Shown: positions 37,569-48,560, counted from the first letter of the stretch. The stretch is DNA of 64,000 nucleotides from Hofstenia miamia (GCA_900660155.1 CABFPE010001051.1:56908-120907); one strand, 5' to 3'. Notes: generated by a model not told the origin, from the sequence alone. Translations and numbers: made by a program.

Positions 37569-38105
37569 ATGTCGGATGATGATGATGTATCAAGTTCTGA
37601 GTCTGTTGAAATTGGCCATTCAACCCTATATTATGTTTCTCAGAACAAAGCATCTGAAATTTCTGAAACAAAGGTTTTTAGTGTTGAAACTGAAATCAAT
37701 CCAAAAAACAAGCCTATACGAAAGAAAAGGAAATATAGGAGAAATCATTGTGACTGGAAATATCCTAAGCGGCACAAAAACAAGGGAAGAAAGCTTAAGA
37801 ATTTAAATAGAGGTCCACGAAAACCATATGGTCCTAGAAAAAAGGTTCTGCCTTTGGAAATTGAAGTACCAGAAATTACCGTTAGTGACGTATCATTTGA
37901 ATCGGAGAAGGAAGAAAATAGTTGTAATTGGGATGAAAATTTACCTTCCTTAATAAGTTTCTTAAAAAAATATGCACGGCAAAATCATAACACAAATTTG
38001 ACAGATATTGATTTGTTACAAGAAAGTAGTGATTTCGAAGATTACGAAAGGCGCATTGTTAATGTGTACAGAGTTAACATTGGCCCAAGTGGCCCTATCC
38101 ACTAA
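37569..38105 (+). CDS. unrecognised small acidic/basic protein, probably a host gene
   Basis: ATG at 37569 opens 178 codons. The protein has an acidic Ser-rich start (MSDDDDVSSSESVEIG) and a strongly basic middle with KKRKYRRNH, PKRHKNKGRK and RGPRKPYGPRKK, probably nuclear-localisation or nucleic-acid-binding sequence. An acidic C-terminal half follows with ISFLKKYARQN and LLQESSDFEDYERR. I know no family match. An acceptor-like TATTTTAG lies just before CAATG, so this may be the last exon of a longer gene. AATAAA signals at 38254 and 38279 are well placed for polyadenylation. Clean reading, biased composition and poly(A) signals favour a real gene. Confidence 0.55.
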   Translation: MSDDDDVSSSESVEIGHSTLYYVSQNKASEISETKVFSVETEINPKNKPIRKKRKYRRNHCDWKYPKRHKNKGRKLKNLNRGPRKPYGPRKKVLPLEIEVPEITVSDVSFESEKEENSCNWDENLPSLISFLKKYARQNHNTNLTDIDLLQESSDFEDYERRIVNVYRVNIGPSGPIH

Positions 38106-39169
38106 ACACAAAAGATTTTAAAATTTCTGAAACAAAAGATCACAACAGTGGTGCATCATAGTTGCAAATATTGGATTTTTTATTTTCATCTGACCTTTGA
38201 TATAAACATGAAGTAAAGAACATAGACATTTTCCTAAAAATTTTGTATACTATAATAAATGGAAGCAATTGTGGGTTAAATAAACTATCTTTAACTTTAT
38301 TTTAAGGTTTTTTTATTACACATATGTAACAGAGTTAGAAGCTTTTTATTTTGGAAAATGTAAAAATTGAAACTTTCGTTGTTGCAAATAATACAATGAG
38401 GATTAATTATGATTTTTGTTATGAAATGCGCTTTTAACTCTGGTATGTTGATTATGCAATTTGTAAATTTCGTTCATCTTTGTTAACAATCATGAATATA
38501 AATTTATTCATTAAGTATACAATGTATGTATCTACCTTCTAATTGCAAAATTTTATTTGTACTTTGTAATTATTTTATAATAACTAAGTAATATCAATTT
38601 GCAACTAAGTGGAATTATAGAAAAAACTATTTACTTTAAACCTTAAGTATTTTTATACAAAGGTTTAAAATAAAAAAATTTCTATTATTAAATTATTCTA
38701 TAATAGTTGATGTTCTAAATTTTAAATAGTGGTAAATTTCATTTATATATATATATATACATATATATCTTTGGTGGTGCTTAGGTGTTGTTGTAGCGAT
38801 TTTATGAAAATGCTTTCAACTATTTTTAAATAACTTTATCTTGATGTTTCGTGTAATATTTTCATTTCAAATGTTGGTCCGCATTTTATTAAATGATTAG
38901 AAATAGTAGATAATTATCTAAAAGAATTATAGAAACTACGACCATTGAAGATGTTCAGTAGAGACCCTCGCTGCATAACACCTATTATTAGAAAATTGCT
39001 AAGAAACTGAAACCAAATGCAATGGAAAGGCCAGGCTACCGATGTACTATCTAAAGGTATTGATGGCAAAATTTTATCTCCCCTGAAACTGTGTGGGTTC
39101 CAAACATCGGCCAAAAAGTTTTAGCTAACTATAAACTCACTGTCTGGAAGGAAGCATAATGGCCACCAA
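38106..39169. other. 3' untranslated region and spacer
   Basis: Poly(A) signals AATAAA are at 38254-38259 and 38279-38284. An imperfect (AT)n lies at about 38743-38768. No other gene is recognised. Confidence 0.5.
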
Positions 39170-41082
39170 ACTTTTGAAATTGACATTGAAGCTCTAAAAG
39201 TACAGTTTGCCTCCATTTCGACCACCAATATGTACAGTACTCCTGTTTGATATGACATTAGTAATTTAAAACTTTTGGAATTTACAGGAGAAGAAATTAA
39301 ACAAATAAAACAAGTGTTAGGGAAATGATAACCTACCAGCTTGGGTTATTAGAGACCATTGTGCTTATAATAACTTGTTCTAATTAGCAAAAAATTAACA
39401 ACCCAATCTTGGATAAAACTAAGAGAAAAATTAAAAGAAAATGTCTTAAAACTTTTAAAACCGAAAATTGGAGTAGAATTTACTCCTCCCAAACATTTTA
39501 ATAAAATTCTTTTATTCTATTTAGATATTTCTTGTCCTGAAAGGAAAACTTTTACTCTGAAAAAATTTGATAATCTGTCTAAAAAAGTTTCTAAGCCATG
39601 AATTGATACAAAATGCTTAGAGTTAATTGAATAAAAGAAATCTAAATGGAAGGAATACAAAAATTCTGAAACTGCAAACAAATATAATGCTTATAAAAAT
39701 TCACGTAATTTGTGCAATTTTTACAACGTAAAGTATAACAAGTATTGCCGTTCTGAATATCAAAACATTTCTTCTCAAAAAGTTAGGTGGGACTTTATAA
39801 ATAGTTTTTTAATAGGAAGCAAATAAAAAATGAAAAAATCGAAAAAATAAATTATAAAGGAAAGGTAATCACTAACAATAAGGTCATGAGTAACATATTT
39901 AATGAAGTATTTTGCAACTTAGGCAATTTTGATGGAGTAAATACTCCCTTTATGATAAATCAAATTCAACCTATAGCCCCGCCTTTCCCTTTCAGATTCG
40001 TGACTAAGCTTGAAGTTATCAAATCTATTCAATCTTTACAATACAAATTTACATGTATAGGTCCCTCCATTATCCCAACTTGGTCTCTGAAAATTGCTCC
40101 AGATTTAATATCTGGGACATTTTCATACATCATAAACGCGTTTTTTAGATATTTGACTCTTCCTGGGCCAATTAAAATTGGCAAATATTACTCCATTGTT
40201 CAAAAAAGATTCCTAATGAGATTGAACTATAGACCTATTTCTATTACATCCCCAATTAGTAAGATTTTTGAAATACTTTTTAATCAAATTAATGAACATT
40301 TATGTAAACATAATCTGTACTCTCAAGATCAATTTGTTTTTCGTAGATATATTTCTAAAAATGGTGCTAACCAAAATTGGAGAAGCAGTATAAATATTAA
40401 TGAGTGTTCAGCAGTTGAAAGCTTAGATTTATCAAAGGCTTTTGACTCTATCGACCATCACATATTAATTAAAAAAATAAAAATTCTGGGCTTCTCAGAC
40501 AGAAGTGCAGACCTAATAAGCAGCTATCTCCATAATCTTAAACAAATAGTTAAGCTAAATGGAATTTTCTTTTACTGGGTTTTTATTAAAAAATGTGTTC
40601 CACAAAGAGCAATTTTGGGAAATTTACTGTTCAATATGTATGTAAACGATTTGAGCAATCATACCACACGTAATGTAATACAATATGCTGAATGATACTA
40701 TGATTTTTAGTTCACAAGTCTCTTGAAATGGCTATAAATGTTCTCGAAGTTCTTGCACAATATTTTGCTTCACTAAAACTAAGAATAAACCTATCTAAGA
40801 TTCGATTTTGTTAAATTAGACCTAAATCTACGTTAATTCCACAAATTTTTCTCAGTTTAAATTGAAGTTTAATGACACATACATAGAACAAGTCAATTCC
40901 TTTAAATATTTAGATGCAACTTTTAATCTCAACTGAATTTTACCAAACAAATAAATGTTATTAGAAAATGGCCGCTTCAATTAAGGCTCTTAGTCAATAT
41001 ATCGCAACAGCTTTCAACAAAGCAAAAATTCAATTAATTCACACATTAATACTAAGTCGTTTGAAATTTGAATAACTTATTT
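39170..41082 (+). mobile_element. old broken LINE fragment (RT region)
   Basis: On the + strand the EN-RT linker is seen in pieces (KWKEYKNSETANKYNAYKNS near 39640-39700, WDFIN near 39790). An open reverse-transcriptase piece follows at 39886-40695: NYRPISITSPISKIFE, SLDLSKAFDSIDHHIL and CVPQRAILGNLLFNMYVNDL. The YxDD box is damaged (QYAE then a stop, near 40690). C-terminal words continue to about 41065. The endonuclease is missing, and several stops and frameshifts are present. The young LINE at 41095 is inserted at its 3' side. The motif order fits the CR1/Jockey group. Confidence 0.75.
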
Positions 41083-41100
41083 AACTTTGAATAACAAGTA

Positions 41101-42095
41101 ATGTGAAGTAACACTAATGACACAACCTGTTATACTTGTAAATCCGTAATTTCAAATGAAGATGAACTATTTCAATGTGCGTACTGCAAAACAAACTTTC
41201 ATTTACTCAAGAAGACTTGTTCCGGATTCTCCAATGCACAAGCAGATCTGCTATTAAAAATGAAAGATCAAATTATTACCTTCTGCAATGTTTGCTCTGA
41301 TGCGAAAAGGAAAGAAGCTTTTCTTAACTCGGAATTTAACATGAACAAATTAAATGAAGAACAAAAAAGACAAAATGCTTTACTATTAAAGACCATATCC
41401 AAAATAGAGAAGTTAAAGCTTGATATAGATCAATTAAACTCTCAAGCTGAGCAAAACAAAATGATTATGAACAAGATGGATAACTTGAATATGATATAAA
41501 AAAATTCAAGACTAGCCTCGACGATTGGAAGAACAATATGAAAATAAGTCATGAGCGGATTCCACAACAAACTGCTCCTCAGCAGTCACGTGTGACTGAT
41601 GATAGTCGATTGACTTTATTGGTTTCTGGACTGACTGAAAAATTTGAATACACAAATCCAATTGACAAACTGCATGCTGATCGTGATGTACTTAAGGAAT
41701 TATTTAAATATAACCTAGGTGTCGATTGCGAATTTGATGATTGTTATCGAAGAGGCAAGTTTATTCAATCTCGCACTACACTGCGGCCACTTGTGGTCAA
41801 ATTTTATAGTTTCTGGGATATTAGAAAAATTAAATTATCAACTTATAAACTAAAAGGAACCCCAATATTTATTCGCAATGATCTTACACCAAATGACTTA
41901 ACCAAAGAATGCATGTTGTTGAAATTGAGATACGAATTGGTATTAAAGGGCCTCGAAAAATCACAGCTCAAAATCAAAGGACTTAAGCTATATTACAAGT
42001 CTCATATCATTGAAAGTGAAAAAACTATTGATGAAAACATCAAATCAATTAGCCCTTCTTATAATCAAAGCAACAGTAATCAATTAGAAAATTGA
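41101..42095 (+). CDS. LINE ORF1 protein (PHD-like finger, coiled coil, C-terminal domain)
   Basis: The first part (41107-41499) has a PHD-like zinc arrangement (CYTCK, CAYCKTNFH, CSGF, FCNVC) followed by a Lys/Glu/Leu-rich coiled coil, as in ORF1p of CR1-group LINEs. The second part (41538-42095) has LLVSGLTE, RPLVVKFYS, PIFIRNDLTPND and KLRYELVLKG, the RRM-like and C-terminal domain pattern. The two parts lie in different frames, with a frameshift near 41490. The second codon after the first ATG (41101) is TGA, so the start is also damaged or lies elsewhere. ORF1p normally binds the element's RNA. It ends in UGA at 42093-42095, in frame with ORF2. Confidence 0.7.
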
Positions 42096-42099
42096 CTAG
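42093..42099 (+). promoter_or_regulatory. candidate stop-codon readthrough site, UGA-CUA-G
   Basis: The only stop between LINE ORF1 and ORF2 is TGA, directly followed by CTAG. UGA CUA(G) is the best-documented efficient readthrough context in eukaryotes, known from alphaviruses and several animal genes. ORF1 and ORF2 are in the same frame here, and ORF2 has no early ATG. Confidence 0.6.
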
Positions 42100-44810
42100 T
42101 ACCTTCTATATTTCTTTCAAATGTGCAATCCATTAAATATAAAATTGATGAAATTTATGCCCAAGTGTCTGCCATTACATTTCCAGAAGTCTTAATGATA
42201 GTTGAAACACATTTGTCTTATGAGATTTGTAATAGCGCTGTAACCCTACCTGGTTACGTCACTAAAAGAAATGATCTAACAAAGAATGCTTCTGATAAAG
42301 TTGGTGGTGGAGTAATGATCCAAATTAAGTCACCTACTCCATATTGTGTTTTCCACCCTAACATCGATGACGATTTGCTTGACATAGAAGCTTTGTGGGT
42401 AAAACTTAATATTAAAAAGTCACCAAGGGGAATTAATGGGTATATGATAGGTGTATTATATCATCCATATTGGTGCAAGGAAGAAGAATATCGTCTACGC
42501 AATTACTTACGTGTAGTTTTAAATCAAATTAATGATACTTATTCCAACTACATGATTATTATTGGTGGCGACTTTAATAGAGCTAATGTAAATTTTCTTA
42601 CAGCAGAGTTTCAACTTCAGCAGATGGTGAAATTTCACACACACGAAAATCGTACCTTGGACAAAATTTTTACTAATTTCCGCCTGTTCTATGAGTCAGC
42701 TCAACCGATGCCCAGTATTGGTAAATGTAGGCATTTATCTGTGTACATAAAATCCAAATATGTATGTGGAAATCCGACGATGACATCTTATAGAGTGAAA
42801 AAGAAATATAACCTACAATTGTTTGGGAACATAGTATCCCGCCGTGACTGGAATTTTTGCACTGATGTTAACGTTTCCTTTCCTCAGAATTGGGAAAATT
42901 TTTCAAAGTTTATGTTCAACGCATATGAATACTCATTTCCAGTGAAAATGCGAAAAATATATCCACGACACAAACCTTGGGTAACTGTAGAAATAGTCCG
43001 TTTGATAAGCAAGAGGCAATACGCCCTACGAAAAAAGAAATTTTCTTTATATCGTAGGCTCAGAAATACTATAAACCGCAAATTAGAAATTACTCGCAAA
43101 GAATATTACAACCGTGTTATTGCTGATCTTAAATCATCTAAACCAAAAGATTGGTGGGCTCAAATAAAGAAAGTTGGTGGCATATCCGTTGAGTCTTCTA
43201 AAAAAGAGCTTTCACTTGGTGATAATTTTTTATCTATGGATAAGATTACACTTGCAAATTGCATTAATAACGAGTTTACTACAATTACTAATGAGTATGA
43301 ACCTATAACTGCATCAGATATGGTGATTCCATCTTTAAACGAAAACCCTATATTTATCAGTGAATATCAAACTTTTCTGAAATTGAAAGCATTAAACATT
43401 CATAAGTCAACAGGTCCTGATATTCATGGCATTACCATTCCCACCTGGATTCTCAAAGAATACTGTTATGAACTGGCATTTCCCATATCTGCCTTATTAA
43501 ATCATTCATTTTCAACGTATGATGCTTCCCCCTTTACATGTGCTAATGTGACCTGTTTAGAGAAAAATAAGCTGGTTAAGAACATAAGAAAAGATCTTCG
43601 ACCAATTTCTATAACACACCCTGTTGCGAAAATAGCAGAAGAGATTTTATTGGAAAAGGAACTTATTGAAAAAATATGTAGCAGTCTAGATCCCAAACAA
43701 TATGGAGTTATCCCGAGTTGTTCCACCCTATACGCACTCCTTGATATGACACATAATTGGATAAATCAATTGGAAAGCACTGGGCAATACATACGAATAT
43801 TTTTAATTGACTTCAGAAAGGCTTTTGATTTAGTTAGTCATCCAATATTAATTAACAGACTGAGAGAAATTAACGTTAGCAACTATACATGCAACTGGAT
43901 CATAAGCTTTTTATCTGGTCGTCAACAAAGAGTTCGTTTACCTTGCGGAACACTTTCATTGTGGAATACGTTGTATGCAGGAGTACCTCAAGGAACCAAA
44001 CTTGGACCTTGGCTTTTTATACTTTTTGTTAACTCTTTAATGAGTTTTTGGCCCAACAGAGTCAAATATGTGGACGATCTAACAATCTGGGAAGTTTGCT
44101 CGCGTGATAGTCCTTCAGAATCTGAATGTTTAGTTCACAGAGTGAAAAATTGGGCCAGCAAATCGCTTATGCAACTTAATCTAATAAAATCAAAAGAAAT
44201 TACTATTTGTCCCTTGCATAACTTTAACTTGCCATCTGAAGTTCAAATAACAGATGATAGTATTCAGCGAGTTCAATCAGCTAAACTCCTTGGATTAGTA
44301 GTTCAAGACAATCTCACATGGGAAGAAAATATTATGCACATGGTTAAAAAAGCAGCCAAAAGATTGCATTTCCTCCAAATTCTTAAAAGGGTTGATATTC
44401 CATCATCTCATCTAATCCAAATCTACACATCATTAATACGCCCTGTTCTAGAGTACTGTTCACCCGTTTGGAGCAACGCAATAACTAAAGAACAATCAAA
44501 GGATTTGGAACGCATTCAAAAGCGTGCTCTGCGGATAATTTTTCCAAATTTTAAATATGAAGCAGCATGTCTTATCAGCAAGTGTCAATCTCTAAGTGAT
44601 CGACGAAATTCATGCTGTACTAAACTTTGGCAAAAAATCCAAAAGAAAGAAAATCACCCACTGAGTCATTTTGTGCCAAACATACGGAATTTACATTATA
44701 ATTTACGTAACATTTGTGATTACTCCTTCCCTCATCGAACTTCCAGAATGGAGAAAAGTTTTGTCTACAATCAAATAGCAGCAATGAATTTGGTTACATA
44801 TGGGAAATGA
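42096..44810 (+). CDS. LINE ORF2: endonuclease and reverse transcriptase, unbroken
   Basis: The frame is open from directly after the ORF1 UGA (42093-42095) to the stop ending at 44810, about 904 codons. The endonuclease has SNVQSIKYK at the very start, VETHL, GGDFN (42564-42578) and LDKIF. The final SDH motif reads CRH, an unusual variant that keeps His but not Asp. The RT has LIDFRKAFDLV, GVPQGTKLGPWLF and YVDD (44067-44078), followed by the C-terminal domain (CSPVWS, IQKRALRIIF). This set is usual for CR1-group LINEs. No ATG lies between the UGA and the endonuclease, so translation probably comes by readthrough from ORF1. The enzyme nicks target DNA and copies the RNA there. Confidence 0.85.
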   Translation, partial: LVPSIFLSNVQSIKYKIDEIYAQVSAITFPEVLMIVETHLSYEICNSAVTLPGYVTKRNDLTKNASDKVGGGVMIQIKSPTPYCVFHPNIDDDLLDIEALWVKLNIKKSPRGINGYMIGVLYHPYWCKEEEYRLRNYLRVVLNQINDTYSNYMIIIGGDFNRANVNFLTAEFQLQQMVKFHTHENRTLDKIFTNFRLFYESAQPMPSIGKCRHLSVYIKSKYVCGNPTMTSYRVKKKYNLQLFGNIVSRRDWNFCTDVNVSFPQNWENFSKFMFNAYEYSFPVKMRKIYPRHKPWVTVEIVRLISKRQYALRKKKFSLYRRLRNTINRKLEITRKEYYNRVIADLKSSKPKDWWAQIKKVGGISVESSKKELSLGDNFLSMDKITLANCINNEFTTITNEYEPITASDMVIPSLNENPIFISEYQTFLKLKALNIHKSTGPDIHGITIPTWILKEYCYELAFPISALLNHSFSTYDASPFTCANVTCLEKNKLVKNIRKDLRPISITHPVAKIAEEILLEKELIEKICSSLDPKQYGVIPSCSTLYALLDMTHNWINQLESTGQYIRIFLIDFRKAFDLVSHPILINRLREINVSNYTCNWIISFLSGRQQRVRLPCGTLSLWNTLYAGVPQGTKLGPWLFILFVNSLMSFWPNRVKYVDDLTIWEVCSRDSPSESECLVHRVKNWASKSLMQLNLIKSKEITICPLHNFNLPSEVQITDDSIQRVQSAKLLGLVVQDNLTWEENIMHMVKKAAKRLHFLQILKRVDIPSSHLIQIYTSLIRPVLEYCSPVWSNAITKEQSKDLERIQKRALRIIFPNFKYEAACLISKCQSLSDRRNSCCTKLWQKIQKKENHPLSHFVPNIRNLHYNLRNICDYSFPHRTSRMEKSFVYNQIAAMNLVTYGK

Positions 44811-45005
44811 TAGATATATAAACATATATAGACATATATATAAATATATGTTTGTAAATGGTAGTTTATAGTTATTACCTTATATTTTTCAACGTTTTGG
44901 TTGCAATTAAGGTGAAATAAATATCTCTCTCTCTCTTTCTTCTCTCTCTCTTTCTCAATTATGGAAACATACTGAATACCGACATAAATCAACAACTTTG
45001 AATAA

Positions 45006-45406
45006 ATTCAATATGGAAGTAAAATGGGCTATATATATAGCCACTGTAGTAAGTAATTAGATTAATTTATTAAAAAGTAATTGAAATACAATCTATTCTA
45101 TGATATTTTCTAATTTTATAGTAAAATTCCTTTGAATTTGAAATAGTGAGAAATAGTGCTTAATTGATCATCATGGCACCTTTGAAGTGGCTTACGGCAT
45201 AATACTCTAACAGCAATCAGAATCCTAGATGACATCTAACTTTTGTGCTTTTAGTAAAATTTAAATGTACTTTTAAGTTTTTCACTAACCCACATTATTT
45301 CTAATTCTATTTTTTAAGCAAAACATAAACCCCGTAATATGTCCTAATAAGGGACTCTTTTTTAAGAAGTTACAAGTATTTTTAATAGCATAGCAATATC
45401 CACGCT
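45006..45406. other. spacer between LINE and Polinton B
   Basis: Contains the perfect palindrome GGCTATATATATAGCC (45027-45042). No gene recognised. The left end of Polinton B may lie here, but I could not see a terminal repeat. Confidence 0.4.
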
Positions 45407-45780
45407 CTAAATTATATTAAAAAAATTGAATTGGAAACTTCCAAATAAATATTCAAATAGGCTTGTTATACATTCTTCTCCTGGACCAATCAAACCAATT
45501 TCCTGGTCGAATTTCTTAAAATTAACCATATAAAGACGTTGGTAAGCTAAACAACCCTTGAGAATCACAGGGTTTAACTTAGGATAATTAAATTTTTGTA
45601 TTTCAAAGTTATTTACTACGTACTTAATTACTTCTTTTGGACTGGTTAATTCACTTTTCCTTGTTTCGTTCAAATTAGAACAACCCATAGATTGCACTCC
45701 ATAAGTTTCTTCATTTTCTCCTGTCTTTGTATTAGTTACTGTTTTCAAAATACGCTTACAATTTGAACTCGTTTACTCAT
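45407..45780 (-). pseudogene. Polinton B gene of unknown function
   Basis: Open on the minus strand for most of its length, with no family I recognise. The likely start near 45780 follows a pyrimidine-rich stretch and CCTTATTTA, a relative of the motif before other Polinton B genes. In position it belongs to the accessory end of the element. Confidence 0.35.
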
Positions 45781-45789
45781 TTTCTAAAT

Positions 45790-45930
45790 AAGGAAAAAGA
45801 AAAAATTTTCCAGGTAATACAATTACCCTTAAGGAAAAAGAAAAATATTTTCCAGGTAATACAATTACCCTTAGGGAAAAAGAAAAACATTTTCTAGGTA
45901 ATATAATTACCTTTAAGGAAAAAGAAAAAA
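45790..45930. repeat. 42-bp tandem repeat with hairpin, 3.4 copies
   Basis: Units start near 45790, 45831, 45873 and 45915. Each has AAGGAAAAAGAAAAA, TTTTCCAGGTAATA and ATTACC; GGTAATACAATTACC is an inverted repeat with a 3-nt loop. On the minus strand each unit reads TTTTTCTTTTTCCTTA, like the pyrimidine half of the pre-gene motif, and the array lies upstream of the gene ending at 45407. Confidence 0.8.
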
Positions 45931-45936
45931 TTAATT

Positions 45937-46290
45937 TCAATAATTTGTCTTTGGAAGTAAATATGTTAAATTTTGCAAACTAATCAATTTTATGGGCCCT
46001 GCATCACTTGCAAACAGCCAAAATGAACCATTTGCATGTGAAATATCACACCAAATTATACCATTAGATGTAGCTAGTCCACATATTAATTTATTATATT
46101 CTTTACTATATGCAAGTTCCTGATTAATTTTAATTATATTTGCATGAATTTGCAAGGTTTGCTTATTTCTTTGGCATATTCCTCTAAAGAATACTTGTGT
46201 ATTAATTACCTTATATTGATCAGTTGCGTCAAAATATATATTATTTAAGGAAAGAAATGTTTCTTCTAGTACTAAATTGTGTACAGACAA
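45937..46290 (-). pseudogene. Polinton B gene of unknown function
   Basis: A 117-codon minus-strand frame with many Asn, Ile and Leu and no family I know. Its composition matches the neighbouring Polinton genes. It may be part of a surface or accessory protein; this is a guess from position only. Confidence 0.3.
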
Positions 46291-46876
46291 TAGACCAAAT
46301 TTAATAATTAGAACATAAACATCTTTTGAATCTTATTGTTTTGGACGGCCATGCTTCTTTTGGTAAAGAAAATAAAGTCAAGTTGCTAGACAAAATCTCA
46401 GCAGTTCTAAAAACATATTTACTTCTAAAATGTACAAAGGTTTTATTTATTGTATAGTATACATAATTTTAAATGTAACACAACGATTTTTTTTGATAAG
46501 ATACAAATTCCTGAAAATGAAATGTAGCTATGAGCCTCTCTAACATAAATATAACAATTTTCTATTGAAATTTTGTCAAAACCTTTATTACAATAGGTTG
46601 AAAATCTAAAGCTTGCTCAGGGCTTTCATTTTTAAAAAATTGATTTTTACAAGCAGCTCCATTAGTTTCCAAAGTTTTTATCAAACCAAGTAACCATATT
46701 TTTCAGAGAATTGTAAAATTACATGAGCCTTTGTAAAATTATGTTCGTATTTCTCTGCAAATATTTTTCATTTTCTGTTCTGGAAAATAGTTCAATATGA
46801 TTTCGGTAATTCTCTTGTAAATTTGAAAGGAAATTATGCATAGACTTAATACTACATAATTTAGAGTTGGATTGCC

Positions 46877-47167
46877 TCATAATTTGCAAAATTTTGTTTC
46901 ATTGTTTGCAAGTCTTTTTTCTACATGATTTTCCATCTGTTGTTTGTTTATAGTGTCTCTGCCTTCGCCTTCACAAACATTTATAATTTTCCTGGTGCAT
47001 ATATTTAAATCTCTATTGAAAGGATTATATCCTGATATATCTAACTTATTATTTTCAATTTGATTTATTTTATATCTTAAAATCTTGATTTCTGTTTCTA
47101 TGTTATTACTATCAATTACTTGATAAGAATGTGTAATTTCAGGTATTCCACTATTATTGAATCCCAT
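46877..47167 (-). pseudogene. Polinton B gene of unknown function with clear start motif
   Basis: A minus-strand frame starting MGFNNSG and running 96 codons, with a helical Ile/Asn/Glu-rich middle. Its ATG (47167) stands 1 nt after TCTTTTCTCCTTATATA, the recurring pre-gene motif of this element. That supports a true gene start. Function unknown. Confidence 0.4.
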
Positions 47168-47199
47168 TTATATAAGGAGAAAAGAAAATATTTTTTACA

Positions 47200-48560
47200 A
47201 CATTTGAATTTCACTACAGTTAGCTGTATTAACTTTTTAGAAAATAGATTTTAATATGTTCTTCATTTTTATATCTGTCACACTTTCTTTGTTAAAGATC
47301 ATTACGTATTAAGAAATAATCTCTTCCCTTACATCTTTCATATATAAACCAAATACAATTGTAGAATCTTGCCAACACTGATTTCGCTGTAATTTAACAG
47401 TTGCTTATCCATTTCTCTTGGTATATGCGACATGTACTGTGTGACAGATCCCAGAACTTTCTCAACTTATTTTTTTGCTTAATTTAATTAATATTGCATT
47501 AGCATTCCTGAATGCTTGAATTAACAACAGTTTATTTAGATTGAGAGCAGTAGATGGAATACAGGGTCGAGACCCGACGCAGATCAATGTGCAGTAGAAG
47601 ATATCTTCATTAGTGACAGCTCCAGCTTCTACTTGAACGTGACAGTGGAAACCAATGGTTTACTCAGTGCGTGGAAGGTTGCCTCAGTGATAGTGTGAGC
47701 GTGATAACTTATTAATTTAGTGCATTAATTGTCCTTGTTATTATAGCTATGTAAATAAAAGGAGTGAATGCAACCGCGATGCTTTAGCTTGTTATTTTGC
47801 CTTACATGTAATAACCCTACAGATATATAATAATACATGTTACATTTCGTACATGTGAACAATAAATGCTGTCGGCAATAAAACTATTTCGCAAGTCAAT
47901 CAATAGTCCACTAAGTTACTGAAAAGTGAATAGGTTGTACAAAGCAACTGTACATTACATATGTAGAGCATTTCAGATATCGGAATAGTTATTCGAAAAG
48001 TAATAATAATAATCGAAGAGTAATGAATGATAGGAAAGCTACAATGGATAAAAATCGCTATCCCTATTCCTAACTTAAAAGCACATAGAGAAATCTGCAG
48101 CTACCGGCCGCACTGTGCTTTTGAAAGGCTATAGTATGCAGGCTGCTGCAGAATTCCGTTAAGTGTATTCGAGGACCACCATAGGATTACTCTAGTGCTT
48201 GAATGTTTTGCTTTCCATTTAAATATTAAATAACTGACAAAATAACGAAGTAAATCCAGTAAAATTCGTTCATCACAAATAATATCAATCACTGCATATT
48301 TATATCAGATAACTGTAAACAATCGAACACTCGGCTAGTACCTGCTATTAGACGTTGTTGACGATTTAATGGTTTCCCGGTTTTTTCTTCGTCTGCAGTT
48401 AATTACGCACATCAGCATTAATTAGTGTGCACATTATCGTCCTATTATTTTTGCCAAAATACTGCTGAGCAAATAATTAGATAATACTGCTTTTAATAAT
48501 TTTGTACAAATAATCAAAGTATAATAACCATGTGTTTACAATTAATAATTAGTACAATTG
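47200..48560. other. stretch without Polinton genes, possible insertion
   Basis: Base composition and content differ from the flanking Polinton genes, and no open frame of note is present. It includes a more GC-rich part at about 47520-47800. An inserted non-coding element is likely, but I see no convincing terminal repeats. Confidence 0.35.

Larger units (their letters stand above)
41095..44993 (+). mobile_element. young CR1-like LINE with 12-bp target duplication
   Basis: AACTTTGAATAA occurs at 41083-41094 and again at 44994-45005 as a perfect 12-bp direct repeat flanking the element. Inside are ORF1 (PHD-like finger, coiled coil, RRM-like/CTD), ORF2 (endonuclease plus RT, uninterrupted) and a 3' part with a pyrimidine-rich CT tract near 44923-44957. 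The 5' untranslated region is nearly absent, so the copy may be slightly 5' truncated. The intact ORF2 and perfect duplication indicate a recent insertion. Confidence 0.75.

Noticed and set aside
42884-43099. Minus-strand frames inside LINE ORF2
   Set aside because: They are antisense shadows of a clearly coding + strand frame.
47558-47575. tRNA-like B box in GGGTCGAGACCC
   Set aside because: There is no A box or cloverleaf at the right distance, and the word does not fit the B-box consensus well.
47520-47815. Possible solo LTR (GC-richer block with AATAAA)
   Set aside because: I found no matching TG..CA ends, partner LTR or target duplication.
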